Shown here: positions 58,571 to 64,000 of the stretch, piece by piece | Layout: every line of letters starts with the position of its first letter | Numbering within the stretch: position 1 is the stretch's first letter | NCBI GenBank assembly: GCA_029168955.1 | Contig: JAPDOI010001838.1 | Span: forward strand, 1-64,000 | Length of the DNA stretch: 64,000 bases | Direction: 5' to 3' | DNA from: Aplectana chamaeleonis | Taxonomy: Eukaryota; Nematoda; Chromadorea; Rhabditida; Cosmocercidae | Program-made: the position numbers and the translations under genes | Notes under the pieces: generated by a model | What the model saw: the letters and a program-made list of their open reading frames with translations, nothing else | Database searches by the model: none | What the model was told of the DNA's origin: nothing

Positions 58571-59107
58571 TACCGATGTAGGTGCGAGTAATGGACGCTT
58601 GAAAGAAAATCACAATAAAAGGTACGTGAAAATACGAAATAATTCCGAATAAGCGTGCTGATACATCATTTAAAGGCAATGTCCACGATAAAAGCCGTCT
58701 TCAAGTTTCGGTCAGAAATCGGAAGGCGGTAGCCCCATTGCAACAACGATGTCGAAAAAATGGTTTAAAAAAGCCTCGAAACACCCTCATATGGCCTAAA
58801 AACTCAATGTAGAACGCGCGAACCGCCCACTCCACTCAACGGCCGCCGATCAAAGCCAACAACTAGAAAATCGACTTCAAGGAAACAACCCATACTCAAA
58901 TTGTTCAAGCCGAGGATTATAGAGAGCACTGCAGTCCAACTTCCGATCTCTAGAAATGTAGGGTCAACAAGCAACAGTTACATCTTCGTTATTTTTTTGT
59001 ACTATTTCGGAGATTCTGATCTTACATTGATCTTACTCAGTTCCAAACTGAAACAAGCGTGACCGGTTCGGGAGCGATTTATGACCGATTTTTTTGACGA
59101 CATCGGG

Positions 59108-59862
59108 CTTACAAGGGAAGTGGTTTTAGTGGTAAACGCATCGGCAAAAACGACTAGTTATGTTAGGATCTCTTGGGCCTCAGTGGTGAAACTGCGCAGT
59201 ATTCCGCCCCGAGCTGCAGGTTCCGAGAAGTTACAAGCGTTTTCCAAGCTTCGCGAAAAGGCAAGGGTACCCATCAGGCATTTTTGGGTGTTTTGAGATT
59301 TTTGTCGGGTTTTGCTAAAAACTTGTATGCAGGGTTGAATTAGGACGCTGCAAACGAATTTGGGGTCCAGTTTCCAAAGATCTTAGGTTTACTGTAGGTT
59401 ACGGTAGGTACAGTCTCATTCAGGGGGATAAACCTACGTTAGCACTTCGAAAATTGAAAAACAGACGCTGAATTCGCATTCGACACCCCGAGTAAACCCC
59501 GCATAAGAATTTTGAGTCAATTCTGGGACTTTGACCGAACTATGTACCTACCGTATACCCACCGTAATCTACCGTGAGCTGTGGAAAATCGATAAACGAA
59601 CTTCAGTTTCTTGTTAAGCACTCCAATTAACCCCTAGAGAAATTTTTGAGCTCTTTCTATCGTAGCGTTCCGGAACTCGTCAAAAGTTGCGTTTTACCCT
59701 CAAATTTTCCCCGATTTTGGGCGATAAACACGATTATGAGGTCTGTTTTCAGATTCTCAAAATTTTACTGCTCGTATTGGAAGGTACAAAAAGAACAGAA
59801 ACGATCTTTTTAAGCTTGTAACTTCTTGGAACCTGCAGCTCGAGACGGGATACTGCGCAGTT
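59108..59862. repeat. Dispersed repeat with inverted ends
   Basis: About 59108-59240 (ACAAGGGAAGTG, GCATCGGCAAAAACGACTAG, GAGCTGCAGGTTCCGAG) recurs in the same orientation at about 63690-63830. Part of it (CTGCAGCTCGAGACGGGATA) is inverted at 59816-59862. Inside lies the GGTTTACTGTAGGTTACGGTAGG family, also seen near 45150, 55500 and 63960. Confidence 0.65.
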
Positions 59863-59899
59863 TTGGGCGATCAACACGACTATGGAGGCCCAAGAGATA

Positions 59900-60559
59900 T
59901 ACTGCCTTTATTCGGGAGTGCACGAGCCCCCCTTTTCACCCGCACTCGCTTCTACAGTATCGTATCACGGCAGCGCGGTCTGTCGTGGCCCTCTCTCATA
60001 CAATCTCTCCCGACCCATGTGGCAGGCATCGACATTCGTATGACCACCCTCCGATCGTCCGCATGACCGGCGATCATGTTCAGAGACGGTGAGTTTTTTC
60101 GAAAATTTTCACCGTCTTCAGTTGTTTTGGTATTAATTTAAATATAATCGTAATGGGTAGTGTGTACATGAGCCATCGATTCGAAACAGACAATGTTCAA
60201 ACAGAATGACTTTTTTGTTGGAAATAAAGAGAACAAATGTTTTCTCAATTTCTTGGTAGCGACAAGGATTGTGTAAAGCTACGAGTAAACCCTAATCTCT
60301 GCCAACACGATGACATTTAAATTAACACCTAAACAACTGAAGACGGAGAAAATTTTGGAAGAGACTTACCGGCTCTGAACATGATCGATAGGTCATGCGG
60401 ACGATCGGACGGTGGTCATACGAAGGTCGATGCCTGCCGCATGGGGTGAGAGAGATTGAATAGGAGAGGGTCACTGCAGACCGCGCCGCCGTGGTGCAAT
60501 ACTGTAGAAGCGAGTGCGGGTGAAAAGGGGGACTTGTGGACTCCCGAATAAAGGCAGTG
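59900..60559. mobile_element. Inverted-repeat element, arms about 240 bp
   Basis: Left arm about 59900-60150 and right arm about 60308-60559 are inverted copies about 85-90% alike by eye. Shared words, read on the plus strand of the left arm, include ACTGCCTTTATTCGGGAGT, CACCCGCACTCGCTTCTACA, GGCAGGCATCGAC and GATCATGTTCAGAG. The spacer is about 160 bp. Open frames at 59826-60092 and 60471-60773 lie inside the arms. They are mirror translations of the same repeat, not genes. Confidence 0.75.
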
Positions 60560-61228
60560 TACTAACAATACTAGTCGTTTTTGCCGATGCGTTTACCGCG
60601 ATAAACACTTCCCTTGTAAATCTCAGTTTGTGTTTCCATTTTTTGTATTCATTTCGAATGTTCTTCATGGTGCTAAATGACTTGATGCCTTTTTTTGCGA
60701 ACTTCGTTATGCCAAGTGCAACGTTGGCACAAGAATGAACAAGAAATTGTATATTGAGGATAAGGTGTACCAACGTCGATCGATTATTCGTTTGGATCCA
60801 AATAACAGTCTTTTCTGCTCAGCTTCAGATTGATGCTATCGATGAAGAAGTTTTCAAAACCTCAATCTGGATCCGAAGAGTAATGCATACAAATGAGTCG
60901 TTCTGTGGGCGAAAAAAGGAGAAAAGCAAAAAGGCGCACCGATCTTAGCTACGTAGCAGCGATATTCCAAATGTTTTTAAAAAGGTCAAAATTCAGAACA
61001 TAGCGATGAAGGGAGTGAAAAAAGACAGGAAGGGAAAACAAGTAAATAGAAAAAGAGAAAATATTTAAACATATGATGTACATATCTAGGGAGAATTAGA
61101 AAGTTTATCAACATGTATTGGCAATGAAGAATACAGTCAACGCACATTTGCTCTTCAGCTCAGTGTCAATTCCCGTAGTCGGCATCTCCATGAGTCTATG
61201 CCTGCAGCGCGCTATCTCTAAGGTCGGT

Positions 61229-61456
61229 CTGAAAGGGATTGTCCGGCCACGCGGTCTGCGTGCGGGTCGAGCGGCCGTTGCGCAGGCATTTTTTTTGGAC
61301 TTGCATATCGATCAGCAGGGATATAAGACGAATATAAAAGTAATATTCCTGCCAGCTGTTTGCAGCTGTGGGAAGGCTAGTACAGAAAAAATGCTTTCTC
61401 AACGGCCGCTCGACACGCACGCCGATCGTATGGGCGGACAGCCTCATTCGGACACA
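61229..61456. repeat. Inverted repeat, arms about 70 bp
   Basis: Arms about 61229-61300 and 61386-61456 share GTCGAGCGGCCGTTG and flanking bases in opposite orientation, with a spacer of about 85 bp. This is a hairpin or foldback remnant without coding potential. Confidence 0.65.
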
Positions 61457-63689
61457 CTTCATGTGTTCTCGGTTTGCATTTATATGTGCTACAAAAAGCA
61501 CCGAATTAACGAGCAATTCTGTGTCGACTCTACTCCACTCCAACTGTTGTAAACTATGTATGCACATATGTGTCTCCATATCAAGTTTAGTATAGTGAAA
61601 AGACAAGGTGAGCTCATTGTAGCGAGTCGTGCGGCTTTCGCGACATCACCAGCTAACGAGGTTTCGGTCGCGCGCGAAGTTCTTCCGCTGCAGCCTCTAC
61701 CATTCACTAGAGTAAATTCTACAAGAAGACTATACAAGGGGCGGAGTCGTGGTCAAAGCGTCTGACTGGAAAGGAATTATTGAGGCAGGGCTGTTTTGAG
61801 ACAGTTGATTTCAGAGCACTATGTTACTAAACGGTAAACTAGAGCTGAGAAATGAAGGCATTCGCAATCGAATAATAAGACATCCATAGAAAATATTGCA
61901 TTCCTAATCAACACAAAATGGATATAGAAACTGAAATAGTAAGGGGCTTAAATTGTCACGAAGGGTAACATACAAACTCTTCACAGTCTGAAACCTCCGG
62001 CTATACTGCTGCATCTCTGCCAGGTGTCAAATTCGCTTTGCGTAAACTCGATGGCGAAAATGGCACAATCGCTCTCAACCCAGTGTTTTCACACATTTGA
62101 TGGACAATAGAGCAAACTTAGGATTAGGCTGGTAAATGGAAGTCATTGTGTCGGATTCTAAGTATGTAAAAACGTCACCCTTGCACTTCATTAATACCAT
62201 TTTGTGAGACGAAAGTTGGTAGGCGTTGCTCGCTATATATATTCTAGCATTGCGCATTGATGTATACAAACATGCACTCGAAAAGCGAAATACTCGCGGT
62301 CGGATGCAGACGTGAGGCGAACACGCTTTTTCTAATAGAAAGGAACAGGCAAACCACAAGCTAGAGCCAATCACGGGATTTCCGGACTAATGTATGTATG
62401 TACATTCATTTGGCACTAACTGCATCGAATGAATCGACCATAATACTTTATAACTTTGAAATACCCCAGCTTGAATTGAACATCAATTTATTCGCGTTTA
62501 ACAGAAAAAAAATTCTGCAGAAAACTATTGAAAATAAACGTCTCAAATTCGGCAGTACACATAGAATCATTTTTCAACGGCACTTTACACAATTTTTGTT
62601 CCTAAATTCTTGAAAAATCACACACTATCAACATTTTAGTCAATCAATGCGAAACTGATAAAGACTTCAAAATCAGCTGCAAGCAGTTCAAAGTATCCAT
62701 AGGTCACAGAAAGGCTGTTATGTAGATTGCAGTTCTCTCAGTAATTAAGAACTTAAAAACTGATACAGATGCAGGACTTGAATGTTCTTCACATTTACGT
62801 AGCATTGTTGAACAAAAATACCGGCCACATCTTTTGCATTTTGGGAGAAAAGCATTTTGGTCGCCCTCTTGCACTATGTATAATTCTGTTCAAAATGATA
62901 CCCATTCGTGAAACTGAATAGATGCATAGTTGGAATCAGGATCGAGCGGTCTTTCGAGCACAGTCAGATGTCTTACACTTAAACAAAGAACTAAGGCAAA
63001 ATGAGAAAGAAAACTTTTGTTGCTGATTTCGGATATCACTTGAGATTCAGAAATGGAAAATATTGCACGAGGTTATGACAGAAAAACAAAAAAAAGGTTT
63101 CTCGTTTTTTTCTCTAAGAACGAAAAAAATTATAGACCGGTATTGTAGTGTATAAAAAGAAAATAGTGGAATAGGTAAGTGAAGAATTAGAGAGAAAAAA
63201 ATAGTTTTTATTAGTAAGCATCACTGGAACACTAGCAGGGAAACTTCCAGTGGGGGAGCCTCAGACAATGGAACACTGGCTGTGAAAGTGCCAATGAAAA
63301 TTTCATGATATGAACGTTCCATTGCATTACAACAGACCAAAAGTGAATCGCAATGAAATATTCATTCTTAGTCAGCTTCATGAAAAGGCAAAGGGACTAT
63401 GTGCATACTCGTGCTGAACGAATCACACGTATCCTCTATTTCGGAGGCAAATTTAGTTAGATCCTTCGCGTGCCTGCGCGGCGCGAGAGGAGAAACAGCG
63501 AAAAAGTGTGGGGGGAAGGAGACTCAGCATACGCGCACACACGCACGCCATCAACAGAAGTAAATTTCACTCCGAAATAAATGATACACACAGTAGCAGA
63601 CAGAAGCTGCGCCCCACATTCAGTGAAACCTGAACTAAAAAAACCATTAGTCGACTGCTCTATGGGACTGAGAATCAATAACCGTGCTG

Positions 63690-64000
63690 ACAAGGGAAGT
63701 GTTTAGAGTGGTAAACGCATCTGCTAAAACGACCACTATCGTTAGTATCTCTTCTGGCTAATAGTAAAAATGCGCAGTATCCCACCCCGAGCTGCAGGTT
63801 CGAACAAGTTATGAGCATTTTTTAAGCCTCACGAAAAGGGTACATCAGGCATTTTTTTGCGAGTTTCAAAAAAGTTTCTCGGATTTAGCCTAACACTTGT
63901 ATGTAGTGGTAATCTAGGGTGGTGAACACGAATCTGGAGTCCATTTGTCGAAGTTCCAAGGTTTACTGTAGGTTACGGTAGGTAACATGTCATTTAGGGG
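63690..64000. repeat. Second copy of the 59108 dispersed repeat
   Basis: Runs to the window edge and keeps the same order of landmarks: ACAAGGGAAGTG, GTAAACGCATC, GCGCAGTATCC, GAGCTGCAGGTTCGAA, CATCAGGCATTTTT, GGTTTACTGTAGGTTACGG. It is roughly 80% like the first copy by eye. Confidence 0.7.

Larger units (their letters stand above)
58558..64000. other. pat-2 upstream region, repeat-rich, no gene recognised
   Basis: 5.4 kb. A MITE-end word (AAAGGCAATGTCCACGATAA) is at about 58671. A repeat family with ACAAGGGAAGTG...GTAAACGCATC starts at about 59108 and again at about 63690. Inverted-repeat elements lie at 59900-60559 and 61229-61456. The rest (about 61600-63450) is AT-rich with nothing recognisable. 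The open frames here are short and unconvincing. The pat-2 promoter should lie within, but I cannot delimit it. Confidence 0.5.

Noticed and set aside
59826..60773. Frames of 88-100 codons around 59826 and 60471
   Set aside because: They are translations of the two arms of one inverted repeat.
61118..61606. Overlapping 144- and 136-codon frames on opposite strands
   Set aside because: They cover the inverted repeat at 61229-61456 and mirror each other; no known domain.
1..64000. tRNA, rRNA, snRNA or spliced-leader genes
   Set aside because: I saw no convincing A/B-box pair with cloverleaf, rRNA core or SL sequence, though a small one could be missed without a scan.

Overview
This is eukaryotic DNA and looks like a clade V (strongylid, hookworm-like) nematode. 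Genes are cut into many small exons with TTTTCAG-type acceptors. Two genes are clear orthologues of Caenorhabditis genes that, from memory, lie together on chromosome III. The introns and spacers are packed with dispersed inverted-repeat elements and non-LTR retrotransposon pieces of the kind common in hookworm genomes. The species cannot be named from the sequence alone.

Layout. 1-572: foldback (inverted-repeat) element. About 719-3037: 42-bp satellite whose every unit carries the palindrome TGACGTCA. About 3038-19810: about 16.8 kb of a 145-bp satellite, interrupted by ten copies of a 430-450 bp 'L' segment and organised into higher-order repeats of about 5.3-5.6 kb. 19811-20767: dispersed repeat and unassigned sequence. 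20768-24246 (minus): nearly intact non-LTR retrotransposon (PHD finger, endonuclease, reverse transcriptase, zinc knuckle) with one frameshift and one stop. 24430-25545: GC-rich island of unknown nature. 25830-26135: RTE-type retroelement fragment. 27312-37056 (plus): DNAJC1-type ER J-protein gene, 5' exon(s) not found, with a second retroelement remnant in its first visible intron. 37776-58557 (minus): a complete 28-exon integrin alpha gene, the pat-2 orthologue, about 20.8 kb, encoding 1211 residues. 58558-64000: intergenic DNA made mostly of nested inverted and dispersed repeats, with no recognisable gene.

The two host genes are tail-to-tail, 719 bp apart. They act in separate processes: ER-membrane co-chaperone function, and cell-matrix adhesion as the alpha subunit of an RGD-class integrin heterodimer. 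The most unusual features are the satellite block at the left (a dense array of CRE-like palindromes, then a nested higher-order satellite with a conserved stem-loop), the acidic furin-site linker of the integrin, and a splice acceptor without AG in the DNAJC1 gene.
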